This document shows, in pieces, positions 1 through 12,143 of a DNA stretch of 64,000 bases. The notes under the pieces were generated by a model, which saw only the letters and a program-made list of their open reading frames with translations, made no database searches and was not told the origin of the DNA. Position 1 is the stretch's first letter; each line of letters begins with the position of its first letter. The position numbers and the translations under genes are program-made. This DNA comes from Variovorax boronicumulans (GTDB lineage Bacteria; Pseudomonadota; Gammaproteobacteria; Burkholderiales; Burkholderiaceae_C), in NCBI RefSeq assembly GCF_029892485.1, contig NZ_JARXVG010000013.1, forward strand, positions 62,001-126,000, read 5' to 3'.

Positions 1-2
1 TC

Positions 3-2923
<2,921 letters not shown>

Positions 2924-2927
<4 letters not shown>

Positions 2928-3784
2928 CAGAAAAATCGTCCTCGCCCCCACCCTCGCCGCTTCAGCCGCTCAGCGACACCGAGATCGAGCTGCGCCTCCT
3001 GATGGAGGCCATCTATCTCAAGTACAGCTACGACTTCCGCAACTACACCACCGCCTCGCAGAAGCGCCGCGTGCTCTATGCGCTGGAGCAGCTCGGGCTC
3101 CCGAGCATTTCGGCGCTGCAGGACAGGGTGCTGCGCGATGCGGGGCTCTTCGGGCGGCTGCTGCAGTTCCTGACGATTCCGGTAAGCGAGATGTTCCGCG
3201 ACCCGGCCTACTTTCTTGCGCTGCGCGAGCACGTGGTGCCGATCCTGCACACCTACCCGTCGGTGAAGGTGTGGGTGGCGGGCTGCAGCACGGGCGAGGA
3301 GGTGTTCTCGCTCGCCATCCTGCTGCGCGAAGAGGGCCTGCTCGACCGCACGCAGATCTACGCCACCGACATCAACCCGGCCTCGCTGGAGAAGGCGCGC
3401 CAGGGCATCTTTCCGCTGGAGGCCATTCGCGGCTACACCGCCAACTACCAGCGCGCGGGCGGGCGCAGTTCGTTTTCGGACTACTACACCGCCGCCTACG
3501 ACGCGGCCCGCTTCGACGCCTCGCTCTGCGCCGACGTGATCTTCGCGGACCACAGCCTGGCGACCGACAGCGTGTTCGCCGAGACGCAGCTGGTGTCGTG
3601 CCGCAACGTGCTCATCTACTTCAACCGGCTGCTGCAGGACCGCGCGCTCGGGCTCTTTCACGAGTCGCTGTCGCACCGCGGCTTCCTGGGCCTCGGGTCG
3701 AAGGAAAGCATCGATTTCTCGGGCTACGCGGACCGCTTCGCGCCGCACGCCCGCGCCGAGCGCATCTATCGCAAGGCGACATGA
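2924..3784 (+). CDS. cheR: CheR-type protein-glutamate O-methyltransferase
   Basis: About 286 aa, the usual CheR size. The GTG start overlaps the upstream kinase stop in a GTGA motif, indicating translational coupling; a start further upstream would lie inside the kinase gene. It has an all-alpha N-terminal domain (about 20-90), then a SAM-binding Rossmann core with VWVAGCSTGEEVFSLAI and IYATDINP. CheR enzymes methylate receptor glutamates using S-adenosylmethionine. No chemoreceptor or CheA is nearby, and the partners are hybrid kinases, so this CheR/CheB pair probably tunes a phosphorelay rather than flagellar chemotaxis (inference). Its stop overlaps the cheB start as ATGA. Confidence 0.92.
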
Positions 3785-4386
3785 CGACGCTGCCTCGCCC
3801 CTACACCCGCAAGCGCGTGGACGCCATCATGCTCGGCGCCTCGGCCGGCGGCATCGATGCGCTGCTGGTGCTGCTGGGCGGCCTGCCCGCGAGCTGGCGC
3901 CTGCCGATGGCGGTGGTGCTGCACCTGCCCGAGAGCCACGACAGCCACCTGGCCGCGATCTTCGCGCAACGCCTGCCCATCCCCGTGCAGGAGGCTGGCG
4001 ACAAGATGCCGCTGGCGGCCGGCAGCCTCTATTTCGCGCCGCCCGGCTACCACCTGTCGATCGAGCGCGAGCGTTGTTTCTCGCTCAGCTGCGAGCCGCC
4101 GGTGCTGTTCTCGCGGCCGTCCATCGACGTGCTGATGGCCTCGGCCGCCGACGCCTACGGCCCCACGGTGGCCGGCTTTCTCCTGACCGGCGCCAACGAC
4201 GACGGCGCCGAAGGCCTCTACCGCATCCACCTGGCCGGCGGGCTCACCGCCGTGCAGGACCCCAAAGAAGCCCTGATTCCCATCATGCCCAACGCCGCCA
4301 TCGCGCGACACGCTCCCGACCACGTACTGCCCCTGCGCGAACTTCGCGCTCTGCTCCTGCAACTGGAGGCCGCCCATGCCCATTGA
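3781..4386 (+). CDS. cheB: CheB-type protein-glutamate methylesterase, catalytic domain only
   Basis: 201 aa starting at an ATG that overlaps the cheR stop (ATGA). It consists only of the CheB_methylest domain: nucleophile Ser21 in LGASAGG, His48 in VVLHLPES and Asp141 in TGANDDGAEG form the expected triad. The usual N-terminal receiver is missing, so phosphorylation cannot control it directly; control may come from protein partners or from the neighbouring kinases. Known CheB enzymes hydrolyse methyl esters, or deamidate glutamines, on receptors. It overlaps the next kinase gene by 11 bases, consistent with one transcript. Confidence 0.92.
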   Translation: MTTLPRPYTRKRVDAIMLGASAGGIDALLVLLGGLPASWRLPMAVVLHLPESHDSHLAAIFAQRLPIPVQEAGDKMPLAAGSLYFAPPGYHLSIERERCFSLSCEPPVLFSRPSIDVLMASAADAYGPTVAGFLLTGANDDGAEGLYRIHLAGGLTAVQDPKEALIPIMPNAAIARHAPDHVLPLRELRALLLQLEAAHAH

Positions 4387-5593
4387 CGTCCAAAGCAAGC
4401 TGCTGATCGTCGATGACCTGCCGGAGAACCTGCTGGCGCTCGAGGCGCTGATCCGCGCACCGGACCGCATGGTGTATCGCGCCGGTTCGGCCGAGGCGGC
4501 GCTCTCGCTGCTGCTGGAGCATGAATTCGCGCTCGCCATCGTCGACGTGCAGATGCCCGGCATGAACGGCTTCGAACTGGCCGAGATGATGCGCGGCACC
4601 GAGCGCACCCGGCACATCCCGATCATCTTCGTGAGCGCGGCCGGGCGCGAGCTGAATTACGCCTTCCAGGGCTACGAGAGCGGCGCGGTCGATTTCCTGC
4701 ACAAGCCGCTGGACCCGCACGCGGTGGTCAGCAAGGTGAACGTGTTCGTCGACCTGTACCAGCACCGGAAGGCGCTGCGCCACGAGATGGAATCTCTCGC
4801 CGCCGCGCACCGCAAGCAGGAAGAACTGGTGCAGCAGCTGCAGCACACCCAGCACGAACTGGAGCGCGCGGTGCGCATGCGCGACGACTTCATGTCGATG
4901 GTCTCGCACGAGCTGCGCACGCCGCTGAACACGCTGTACCTGGAGGCGCAGTTGCGCCAGCTTCATCTCTCGAAGGGCAACCTGGCCAACTTCTCGCCCG
5001 AGCGGCTGCCCGCGATGATCGAGCGCGACCAGCGGCAGATCCGCAACATGGTGCGGCTGATCGACGACATGCTCGACGTGACGCGCATGCGGCGCGATGC
5101 GTTGTCGATCCAGAGCAAGCCGGTCGACCTGGCGATGCTCGCCCGCGCTGTGGTCGAGAACCTGCGCCAGCAGGCCGAGGCCGCGGGCTCTGCAATCACG
5201 CTCGAAGCGCCGGCCGAACTGCGCGGCGTGTGGGACGAGTTCCGCATCGAGCAGGTGCTGACCAACCTCCTGACCAACGCACTTCGCTACGGCGGCGGCA
5301 AGCCGGTCGAGATGGTGGTGCAGCAGGCCGGCAACACCGCCCGCGTGAGCGTGCGCGACCACGGCATCGGCATTGCCCCCGAGGACCAGGCGCGCATCTT
5401 CGAGCAGTTCGAGCGCACCGAGCACAGCCGCCAGCATGCGGCCGGCCTCGGCCTCGGCCTCTACATCACGCGCAAAATCGTGGACCTGCACGCTGGGCGG
5501 ATCGACGTGGAAAGCGCGGCCGGCCAGGGCGCGCGCTTCACCGTCGAGCTGCCGCTGGCGCCCGAAGCCTCGGCGGCCAAGCCGGCCGCGTAG
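4376..5593 (+). CDS. Histidine kinase with N-terminal receiver domain
   Basis: 405 aa. An N-terminal receiver (about 8-125, Asp57 in AIVDVQMPGMNG) is followed by a coiled-coil linker, HisKA with His178 in MVSHELRTPLN, and HATPase_c with DHGIGI and AGLGLGLYI. There are no membrane segments, so it is cytoplasmic. A receiver before the transmitter suggests its activity is set by phosphate from another kinase, most simply the large hybrid kinase at the start of the operon. Its start lies inside the cheB 3' end. It probably phosphorylates the lone receiver encoded next. Confidence 0.92.
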   Translation: MPIDVQSKLLIVDDLPENLLALEALIRAPDRMVYRAGSAEAALSLLLEHEFALAIVDVQMPGMNGFELAEMMRGTERTRHIPIIFVSAAGRELNYAFQGYESGAVDFLHKPLDPHAVVSKVNVFVDLYQHRKALRHEMESLAAAHRKQEELVQQLQHTQHELERAVRMRDDFMSMVSHELRTPLNTLYLEAQLRQLHLSKGNLANFSPERLPAMIERDQRQIRNMVRLIDDMLDVTRMRRDALSIQSKPVDLAMLARAVVENLRQQAEAAGSAITLEAPAELRGVWDEFRIEQVLTNLLTNALRYGGGKPVEMVVQQAGNTARVSVRDHGIGIAPEDQARIFEQFERTEHSRQHAAGLGLGLYITRKIVDLHAGRIDVESAAGQGARFTVELPLAPEASAAKPAA

Positions 5594-5666
5594 GAACACC
5601 CCTACGGCGCTCAAGACACAATCCGTTGATACTGCTTCTTTCGACTTATCAAAGAGACAAACCGCC

Positions 5667-6029
5667 GTGAACGTGCTGATCGTCGATGACAACGAAGCCG
5701 CTGCCGACCTGTTGCAGGAGCTCCTCACGCTGCAGGACCACACGGCCCGCTGCACCTACACCGCCCAGCAGGCCCTGGACGCGGCCGCCGCCGAAAGCTT
5801 CGATGCGGCGCTGATCGACCTCACCCTGCCGGACTTTCCGGGCACCGAGGTGGCGCGACGGCTGCGCGCCAGCACCGCCGAAGGCACGCCGCGGCTGCTG
5901 GTCGCGATCTCGGGTTTCTCGGCGCAGGATGCGGCCGGCGAATCGGCCAAGGGGCTGTTCGACCATCACCTGCAAAAGCCGATCGACATCGACCAGCTCG
6001 ATCGCATCCTGGCGCAACCGACGCGCTAG
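5667..6029 (+). CDS. Single-domain response regulator
   Basis: 120 aa from a GTG at 5667, preceded by AAAGAGA as ribosome site. A whole receiver and nothing else: acidic pair Asp7/Asp8, phospho-acceptor Asp51 in LIDLTLPDFPG, and the conserved Lys in LQKPID near residue 104. With no output domain it must act by protein contact or as a phosphate shuttle or sink. The 73-base gap from the kinase is the widest in this operon. It contains an inverted pair TTGATA/TATCAA (5626-5652) that could be a weak internal promoter or an operator; this is uncertain. Confidence 0.88.
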   Translation: MNVLIVDDNEAAADLLQELLTLQDHTARCTYTAQQALDAAAAESFDAALIDLTLPDFPGTEVARRLRASTAEGTPRLLVAISGFSAQDAAGESAKGLFDHHLQKPIDIDQLDRILAQPTR

Positions 6030-6050
6030 GCCGGGCTCGGGTTCAAGCCG

Positions 6051-6575
6051 ATGCGCCGCCTCGCACCCGCCCTTCTCCTCGCATCGCTCATGCCGCTCGC
6101 GGCGGCCGCAGCCTGGCTCGATGGCTCGGGCAAGCCCATTCCCGACACCGAGTCCATGCGCAGCGACGGTGACTTTCATGCGCAGTTGCTCATCACCCCG
6201 GACGAGGCCGAGCTGCGCAAGGCCTGGAACACCTCCGGCCGCGCACCGACGCTGCGGGTCGCCGACAGCGTGAAGCGCGGCATCAGTTCGAGCGCGATGC
6301 TGTTCCTGCGCGGCTGCGCGCCGAATGCCAGCGGCCAGTGCGATGTGGTGGTCGAGTTCTTTGTGATCACGCCCAGCGGACAGCGCGTGCCGGCCGGGGG
6401 CGGGCCGCTCTGGACTTCGGAGCCGCCTCCGGCAACTTTGGTGCTCGGTTCGGCCAGCATGAACTTCAGCTTCGGCCCGGCCAACGAGACCGGGCTCTAC
6501 AGCGTGCAGGCCAAGGTGGTCGACCGCATCGGCAAGCGCACGCTCGAACTGTGGGGCCGCATCCGGCTGGACTGA
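6051..6575 (+). CDS. Secreted hypothetical protein
   Basis: 174 aa. The N-terminus (MRRLAPALLLASLMPLAAAA) is a signal peptide, so the product should be periplasmic or outer-membrane associated. The mature part has two cysteines (RGCAPNASGQC) that could form a disulfide and ends in beta-rich sequence. I do not recognise the family. It begins 22 bases after the receiver gene and could be co-transcribed, but no functional link is evident. Confidence 0.7.
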   Translation: MRRLAPALLLASLMPLAAAAAWLDGSGKPIPDTESMRSDGDFHAQLLITPDEAELRKAWNTSGRAPTLRVADSVKRGISSSAMLFLRGCAPNASGQCDVVVEFFVITPSGQRVPAGGGPLWTSEPPPATLVLGSASMNFSFGPANETGLYSVQAKVVDRIGKRTLELWGRIRLD

Positions 6576-6593
6576 CGCGCGCGGTCGTGGATG

Positions 6594-6947
6594 TCAGGCC
6601 CGGCGCATCGCCTTGAAGCGATAGCGCCGGAACCCATTCTTCTGCATGAAGCTGATGGGCTCCCAGCCGCGCGCCAGCGCACGGTCGTTGATCTGCGCCA
6701 TCTGCACGCCGAGGTAGTCCTGCAGCTTGTCGGACACCGACAGCTCGAACTCCCGCAGCCCGCGGTCCAGCGCGTCGATGGCAGCGATGGCGCCCTCGAC
6801 GCTGGAGAAGGGATGCATCGGCGTCAGGTCCGCACCGCGAGCGGGGGAGGACGTCTTCCGCGACGGAAAGGACACGCGCGTGCCGCCTTCCTCCCCGATC
6901 AAGCCCTTCATGCCGTTCATGCCGTTCATGCCGTCCGCGTCATTCAT
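6594..6947 (-). CDS. Small hypothetical protein after DUF1501
   Basis: 117 aa. Its ATG overlaps the DUF1501 stop (ATGA), so it is the third gene of the DUF1800-DUF1501 operon. The start region encodes a short repeat, MNGMNGMKG, and the true start could instead be the later Met in TPMHPFSS. The C-terminal half (AIDALDRGLREFELSVSDK and onward, ending basic) looks like a compact alpha/beta domain. Family and function are not recognised; translational coupling suggests a partner of the upstream Tat-exported protein. Confidence 0.65.
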   Translation of the reverse strand: MNDADGMNGMNGMKGLIGEEGGTRVSFPSRKTSSPARGADLTPMHPFSSVEGAIAAIDALDRGLREFELSVSDKLQDYLGVQMAQINDRALARGWEPISFMQKNGFRRYRFKAMRRA

Positions 6948-8428
6948 CCCATGAACCCCACGTTGCGCGGATAGGCAATTCCGCTGGGCGCCGTCAGGCC
7001 GAAGTTCTTGAGGTTCGGCAGGATGCCGTCGAGCTGGTCGTCCGGCACGCCGAACCAGCGCGCCAGCGTGCCCGCGTACTGGTCGACCGAGGTGGTGGGC
7101 AGGAGCCGCCCCTGCCCCACGTGCCACTGGTCGATGTCGGAGACGGTGTTGGTGATGCTCACCGGCGGCGCCGTGCCGTAGATCGCCTTGCCCTTCACCG
7201 CGCCGCCGACCACGAAGTGGTGGCCGCCCCAGCCGTGGTCGGAGCCATTGCTGTTGCTCGAGAGCGTGCGGCCGAAGTCCGACGCGGTGAACGCGGTGAC
7301 CTTGTTGCCGACGCCGAGCGCGTCCATCTGCTTGTGGAAGTCGACCAACGCTTCGGACAGGTTCTTCATGAGCCCCGGCTGGCGCGCAATCAGGTCGTCG
7401 TGCAGGTCGAAGCCGCCCATCGAGACGAAGAACACCTGGCGCTTCACGCCCAGCGCGGTGCGCCCGCGGATCAGGCGCGCCACCATCTTGAGCTGGTCGG
7501 CCAGGTTGTTGTTCAGCGGGAAGGTGCCGGAGGCGAAGTCGGCCCCGATCGCCTCGGTGATCCTTCCCTCGGCCGTGACCGCGCGCCGGATGACCTTGGT
7601 GTATTCGTTTTCCAGCGTGTGGCCGCTCTCGCGCTGGGCAATCTGCTGCATCGCGGCCTTCACCGTGGCCGAGCCGAACAGGTTGCCGCCCGCCCCGCTC
7701 ACCGCGCCGATGCGCACCGCGCCGCCCGTTCCCACCTGGTACTGCAGCGCCTGGTCGCCCGAGAGGAACACCGCATTGCCCGAAACCGACATGCAGGTGA
7801 AAAGCGAACCACCGTTCGGCCCGAGGGCCAGGTCGCCGAGGTTGCCGCCCCATCCAACGGTCGAGCCTTCGGGCGAAGACGATTGCCACACCGACTGCTG
7901 GTCGTTGTGCGAGAACAGCTTGGGCGGAATCGGAAAGTCGCGGCGGTTGCCGCTGTTGTATTGCGCGCGCGTCAGAGGCTTGATGAGCGGGCCGACGTTC
8001 AGCTGCACCGCCACCTTGATCTTGCCTTCCGGGTCGTTGAAGAGGTCGGCCAGCCCCGTCATCGACGGATGCAGCGCGTACACGCGGCCGCCGGGCAGTG
8101 CCTGCGTCGGCTTGAGTTCGGTCCGCGCCAGCGCGGCGCGAGCCAGGGCGATGCCACCGCCCGCCTCGCCATCGCCGCCGCGGATCAGGCTGTATTTGCC
8201 GTAGCTGTCGGCGTCGTAGGTGACGACGGTGTTCGCATAGTCGTTGCCGCCGTAGAGAAACACGCACACCAGCGCGCGGTAGTCGTCGCCGGGCGCGGCC
8301 TGCGCGGCGGCCTCGCCCATGGCGGCGAGGTTGAGTGCGAACGGCAGCGCGGTGCCGGCCATCGCGAGTTGGCCAGAGCGGCGGAGGAACGCGCGGCGCG
8401 TGTGCCGGGCGGGATCGATCAGGTACAT
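6944..8428 (-). CDS. DUF1501 family protein, Tat-exported
   Basis: 494 aa. The N-terminus carries a twin-arginine signal (HTRRAFLRRSGQLAM followed by a hydrophobic stretch and AAAQA), so it should be exported folded. The body matches the DUF1501 family, relatives of alkaline phosphatase/sulfatase folds, with VCVFLYGGNDYANT near the start and HGWGGHHFVVGG near residue 400. It lies 21 bases downstream of a DUF1800 gene; these two families are a well-known conserved pair of unknown biochemical function in Proteobacteria and Planctomycetes. Substrate is unknown. Confidence 0.88.
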   Translation of the reverse strand: MYLIDPARHTRRAFLRRSGQLAMAGTALPFALNLAAMGEAAAQAAPGDDYRALVCVFLYGGNDYANTVVTYDADSYGKYSLIRGGDGEAGGGIALARAALARTELKPTQALPGGRVYALHPSMTGLADLFNDPEGKIKVAVQLNVGPLIKPLTRAQYNSGNRRDFPIPPKLFSHNDQQSVWQSSSPEGSTVGWGGNLGDLALGPNGGSLFTCMSVSGNAVFLSGDQALQYQVGTGGAVRIGAVSGAGGNLFGSATVKAAMQQIAQRESGHTLENEYTKVIRRAVTAEGRITEAIGADFASGTFPLNNNLADQLKMVARLIRGRTALGVKRQVFFVSMGGFDLHDDLIARQPGLMKNLSEALVDFHKQMDALGVGNKVTAFTASDFGRTLSSNSNGSDHGWGGHHFVVGGAVKGKAIYGTAPPVSITNTVSDIDQWHVGQGRLLPTTSVDQYAGTLARWFGVPDDQLDGILPNLKNFGLTAPSGIAYPRNVGFMG

Positions 8429-8449
8429 GGACGAAAGGCTCCCGCGTAT

Positions 8450-10282
8450 TTATTTCTGGACAAGGTATTCGGGCGAACCCATCACCAGCAGGACGGCGGC
8501 ACAGATGCGATTGAGCTTCGCGCCGTCGCTGCTCGCTGGAGTGAGGTTGGGCGTGGCGAGCGCAGTGGTGATGAGGGTGACGGTGGCGGGCAACAGCTGG
8601 TTGCCGGTCAGCAGCAGGTTGAGCCGGCGCACGAGTGCCGCGGGGTCGAGCACCAGCGCCTTCTCGGCCGCGTAGCTGGCCATCACGTCCCTGTTGTTGA
8701 AGCCGTTGGCCAGCACGTTCTGCATGAAGTTGAGATAGCCACCCACGCTGCTTTCGTTGACCAGCTGGAACTCGGGCGCGACGAGCTTGTTGCTCGCGAT
8801 GGCGGTAGACGGCGGCACGTAGCCGGGGCGGAAGAAGTTGAACACCGAGGGCGAGCGCAGCGGGCTCTGGCCGAGGCCGAAGCTCGCGTTGGCGAGGCTG
8901 TCGATCTTCCAGGTGTCGGCGGCCGAGGCGATGCCGCAGGTGCGGCCCCACTGCACGAAGCGAAGCATCGGCTCGCGCAGGCGCCCGAAGTTCGGGTCCG
9001 AAAGACCGCCCGGGCCGCGCGCCTCGTCGTCCAGCAGCACGGCGGCGAACACGCTCTTCATGTCGCCGCGCACGCCGGCGCCGTTGTTGGCAAAGACATC
9101 GGCCACGCGCTTGACGTAGGCCGGGCTCGGGTTGCTGGTGACCAGCCGCTGGATCAGCTGCTTGCCGATGAAGGGGCCGACGTTCGGATGGTTGAAGAGC
9201 GCATCGAGCGCGATCTTCAGCGCCGCCGGGCCGGGCGTGCCGCCGGGCACGGTGGTGCCGAGGAACTTCGCCTCTAGCGTCGAGTGGTTCGCGGCCACGT
9301 AGGCCATCGGGCGCGTGGTCCAGTCCTTGGTTTCGATCGCGCCGCCGCCGCCGGGCGGGGTGAAGCCGGTGCGCTCCGCGCCGCGGATGTCCAGGACGTA
9401 GCCGGTGAACACGCGCGCGAGGTTGGTCACGTCGTCCTGCGTGTAGGTGTCCAGCGGCTGGCCCTCGGTGCCGGTCTTCACGGTGCCGTCGGCGTTGAGC
9501 TGCGACAGGCCGATGGTCATGAGCTGCATGACTTCGCGCGCATAGTTCTCGTCGGGCTGTCGGCCGCGGCCGTCTTCCTTGCGGTTGTCGCGGGTGTTCA
9601 GGTAGAAGCCCATCGCCGGGTTGAGCGTGATGTCTTCCAGCAGCGTGCGGAAGTTGCCGGTGACGCCGGCAACCAGCGTGTCGAAATACTGGGCCATCAT
9701 GGCGTGGGGCCAGCTCGAACCGATCTCGTTGGCCGAGACCACGAAGATCTCGCTGAGCGCCAGCGCCATGCGCTTGCGCACCGGGTCGGCCGAGGTCATC
9801 AGCTGGCGCCAGATGGCGGCATCGATCGCGGTGTCGAAGGGCTTGCTGTCGAGCCATTCCCAGGCCGACTGCGTGCGCGGCGCGCCGAACTGCTCGCTGA
9901 GCCAGGGCAGGTAGCCCTTGTTGCGCACGTCGGCGATCTCGGCCTCGGAGGCGGAGAACTGGGCCTGCAGCAGGAAGCGCGCGGCTTCGTCGTCGGTCTT
10001 GGCCTGGGTGTATCGGTAAGGGCCTGGGTCCGTTCCGCTGCCAGCGCCGGAGCCGGAGCCCGCAGAAGGCAGGTTGCCGATGCCGCCGAACCCGCCGCCA
10101 CTGCCTCCGCTCCCGCCGCCGCCCCCGCAGGCCGCGAGTGCGGCCGCAATGGAGAACGTCGCCAGCGCCTTCAAGGGGCTGGACGGCGTTTCGGGGCCGG
10201 TTGTGTCTGTTGTTGCAGGCGTATCCACGTACGCCAGGTCGTCGGCCACGCTCGCGCAACCGGCTTCGATCCGTTCCACCAT
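8450..10282 (-). CDS. DUF1800 family protein
   Basis: 610 aa. The N-terminus has a 30-residue lead, a hydrophobic stretch and LAAC followed by a Gly/Ser-rich linker, which resembles a lipobox although the lead is long. An in-frame start closer to the hydrophobic stretch was not obvious, and the chosen ATG has a GAGG-type ribosome site. The rest is the helical DUF1800 domain (AARFLLQAQFSASEAEI, NYAREVMQLMTIGLSQLN, VFTGYVLD). First gene of an operon with DUF1501. Probably a cell-surface or periplasmic partner of the Tat substrate; catalytic role unknown. Confidence 0.87.
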   Translation of the reverse strand: MVERIEAGCASVADDLAYVDTPATTDTTGPETPSSPLKALATFSIAAALAACGGGGGSGGSGGGFGGIGNLPSAGSGSGAGSGTDPGPYRYTQAKTDDEAARFLLQAQFSASEAEIADVRNKGYLPWLSEQFGAPRTQSAWEWLDSKPFDTAIDAAIWRQLMTSADPVRKRMALALSEIFVVSANEIGSSWPHAMMAQYFDTLVAGVTGNFRTLLEDITLNPAMGFYLNTRDNRKEDGRGRQPDENYAREVMQLMTIGLSQLNADGTVKTGTEGQPLDTYTQDDVTNLARVFTGYVLDIRGAERTGFTPPGGGGAIETKDWTTRPMAYVAANHSTLEAKFLGTTVPGGTPGPAALKIALDALFNHPNVGPFIGKQLIQRLVTSNPSPAYVKRVADVFANNGAGVRGDMKSVFAAVLLDDEARGPGGLSDPNFGRLREPMLRFVQWGRTCGIASAADTWKIDSLANASFGLGQSPLRSPSVFNFFRPGYVPPSTAIASNKLVAPEFQLVNESSVGGYLNFMQNVLANGFNNRDVMASYAAEKALVLDPAALVRRLNLLLTGNQLLPATVTLITTALATPNLTPASSDGAKLNRICAAVLLVMGSPEYLVQK

Positions 10283-10397
10283 GTGTTCCTCGCTCCTGGC
10301 GGCGTCACTGCGCCGCTGCGTGGATCAAGGCAAGTGCCGTGCCCTGCGGATTTCTATGGTGCGGAGTGGCAGCGGGGAGGCAGTCAATTCAATATTT

Positions 10398-10423
10398 GTG
10401 ACTTTATGTGACTTTTTCGTCAC
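10398..10423. promoter_or_regulatory. GTGAC repeat cluster upstream of DUF1800 operon
   Basis: Within the gap between DUF1800 and the YP-rich gene there are two direct GTGAC half-sites exactly 10 bases apart (10398, 10408). The second pairs with GTCAC at 10419 to make the inverted repeat GTGAC-N6-GTCAC. The local sequence is AT-rich compared with its surroundings. Spacing by one helical turn suggests a cooperative regulator site for the minus-strand operon. Confidence 0.4.
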
Positions 10424-10493
10424 TTAAGAAACAAAATTGGCAATTCCAAAGGCTTACTTTGGCAAGCCTTGCGTTAGCGAGCCCGATGCGGAT

Positions 10494-10847
10494 TCAGTCC
10501 TGCTCTTCGTCCCACGCGTCAGCGTTCGGTGGGCGGTACGGGTAGCCGGGCCCGTAGTAGAGGCGACCGGGCGGCGGACTGTAGATGGGCGCCGGTCGGT
10601 AGTAAACCGGTGGCGGCGGCTGGTAGTAGACCGGCGGTGCGGGCTGGTAGTAGATCGGTGCCGGGTAGTAGACCGGCGGTGGCGCGTAGTACGGCGCCGG
10701 GTAGCCACCGCCGACATAGCCGGGCGTGCCGATCTGTACCGACCACTGGCCGCGCGCACTGGCGGCGCCCGCGGCAAGCAACGCGCCGGCAGCGATGGCC
10801 CCGACGGTTGCCCATTTGAGAGCGGAAAAATGTCTTTTGAAGTTCAC
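10494..10847 (-). CDS. Tyr/Pro-rich exported protein
   Basis: 117 aa from a GTG preceded by GGAG at the right distance; a longer frame exists but overlaps the cyclase gene. The N-terminal hydrophobic helix (about 12-33, ending AGAASARG) is a signal peptide. The mature protein is dominated by repeats of the type PPPVYYPAPIYYQPAP and ends acidic (DEEQD). Such YYxPxP proteins are common small envelope proteins with no known enzyme activity. Low complexity makes homology unreliable. Confidence 0.72.
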   Translation of the reverse strand: MNFKRHFSALKWATVGAIAAGALLAAGAASARGQWSVQIGTPGYVGGGYPAPYYAPPPVYYPAPIYYQPAPPVYYQPPPPVYYRPAPIYSPPPGRLYYGPGYPYRPPNADAWDEEQD

Positions 10848-10927
10848 AGCGGCTCCAGGGCGAAAGGGCCAAAGGGCGAACAGCGCCCGGGTCGACAAGC
10901 AACGCCCGACGTGGGCGGCCGGTGCAC

Positions 10928-11875
10928 TCAGCGCCCGACCTCGCGGCGCGACAGCATCACCTCGCCGCCGGTGGTGTTGAAGGCGATGGTCGGCGCGCTG
11001 AAATCGCTCAGCGGCGCGCCCAGGCCGATTTCGCCGCGGCCGTGCAGCACGCATTCCTCCCGGCGCAATGCGATCTCGGTGCTGGGCCCGCCGTTGCCGC
11101 TGAAGCGCACCCAGGTGCCATAAGTGCTGATGTCTATCAGCACGCAACTGCCCTGCCGCATCTCGATGCGCGCATGCAGCCGCGACACGCGCGGGTCATT
11201 AACCACGAACTGCGCGTCGTCCACCCGCCCCAGGTGGATCGGCAGCTGTTCGCTGCTGAACATGGAACGCACGTCCAGCCACGAGAGTTCGATCTGGCCG
11301 AACGACGAGTCCGGTATCCGCATGGGCGCCAGCGCAGCCGGCACGGTAAGGAAGGAGGTCACGTCCTCCTGCCAGTCGATGCGGTGCACCACCGACATCT
11401 CGCTGCGGCCGCGTATGTTGATGAGCCCGAGGTCGCGGTGCTGCACCGAGCCCTCGCGCAGCTGGGAGATCACCGCATCGGTGACCCAGATCTGCCCCGG
11501 GCCGGCAAGGTCGCTCAGCCGCGATGCGAGGTTGACCGCGTCGCCGAAGCAGTCGCCCTCTAGCTCGACCACCTCGCCGCTGGCCACGCCGATCTGCAGC
11601 GCCATGCGCAAGGGCGCGGGCCAGACCTGCAGGCGCTTCTGGTGGTAGCGCTGGAGTTCGATCACCGCGTGCGTGGCGGCCGCGCCGCTCGTGAAGATGG
11701 CGAACACACCGTCCCCGAGCGACTTCACCACGCGGCCACCGTGCGCCTGGCAGACGCCGCCGATCCACTGGGTCAGGCGCGTCACCGTCTCGGTGGCTCG
11801 CGCGTTTCCCATGGCTTCGAAGACCCGGGTGCTCCCCGTCAGGTCCGCGAAAACGACTGTGGCATTGACACCCAT
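10928..11875 (-). CDS. Class III adenylate/guanylate cyclase with FHA domain
   Basis: 315 aa. Residues about 5-170 are a class III nucleotide cyclase: metal-binding VVFADLTGST, the hairpin KSLGDGVFAIF, and CFGDAVNLASRL near 110. Residues about 215-300 are an FHA domain with IHLGR, VSRLHARIE and TYGTWV, which binds phosphothreonine peptides. It is soluble. The fusion suggests a cyclase, or a cyclase-like sensor, coupled to Ser/Thr phosphorylation; no Ser/Thr kinase gene is visible here. It stands alone, with long gaps on both sides. Confidence 0.9.
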   Translation of the reverse strand: MGVNATVVFADLTGSTRVFEAMGNARATETVTRLTQWIGGVCQAHGGRVVKSLGDGVFAIFTSGAAATHAVIELQRYHQKRLQVWPAPLRMALQIGVASGEVVELEGDCFGDAVNLASRLSDLAGPGQIWVTDAVISQLREGSVQHRDLGLINIRGRSEMSVVHRIDWQEDVTSFLTVPAALAPMRIPDSSFGQIELSWLDVRSMFSSEQLPIHLGRVDDAQFVVNDPRVSRLHARIEMRQGSCVLIDISTYGTWVRFSGNGGPSTEIALRREECVLHGRGEIGLGAPLSDFSAPTIAFNTTGGEVMLSRREVGR

Positions 11876-12143
11876 ACTGTTCCGTATCTCGGTAGCGATC
11901 GCTGGTTGATTATGGTCAGGAAGCCTTTCGGATTCCTGCCGGTGTTTTGTTTGGCATACGCCCCAGCCATTGGCATGCCGAAAGACTTAATACTTTTAGA
12001 TTCAACGCTCAATAAGTACTTAAAGTGATACGTAAAGTTTGTTGTTTACAAACAAGAAACACTGTTTCACATCTTGTGTATTGGCGAACTGGAGCTTAAG
12101 GTAGCGGCCGTTCTGGTTCCCGGCAATACGCTGTTCGTCACAC

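Noticed and set aside
7121..9277. Long plus-strand open frame opposite DUF1501/DUF1800
   Set aside because: Composition artefact of high GC; no domain, and it spans two well-supported genes on the other strand.
6594..10259. Very long minus-strand open frame of about 1,200 codons
   Set aside because: It runs antiframe through the DUF1501 and DUF1800 genes and is Arg/Pro-rich. Only its last 118 codons (6594-6947) are a real gene.
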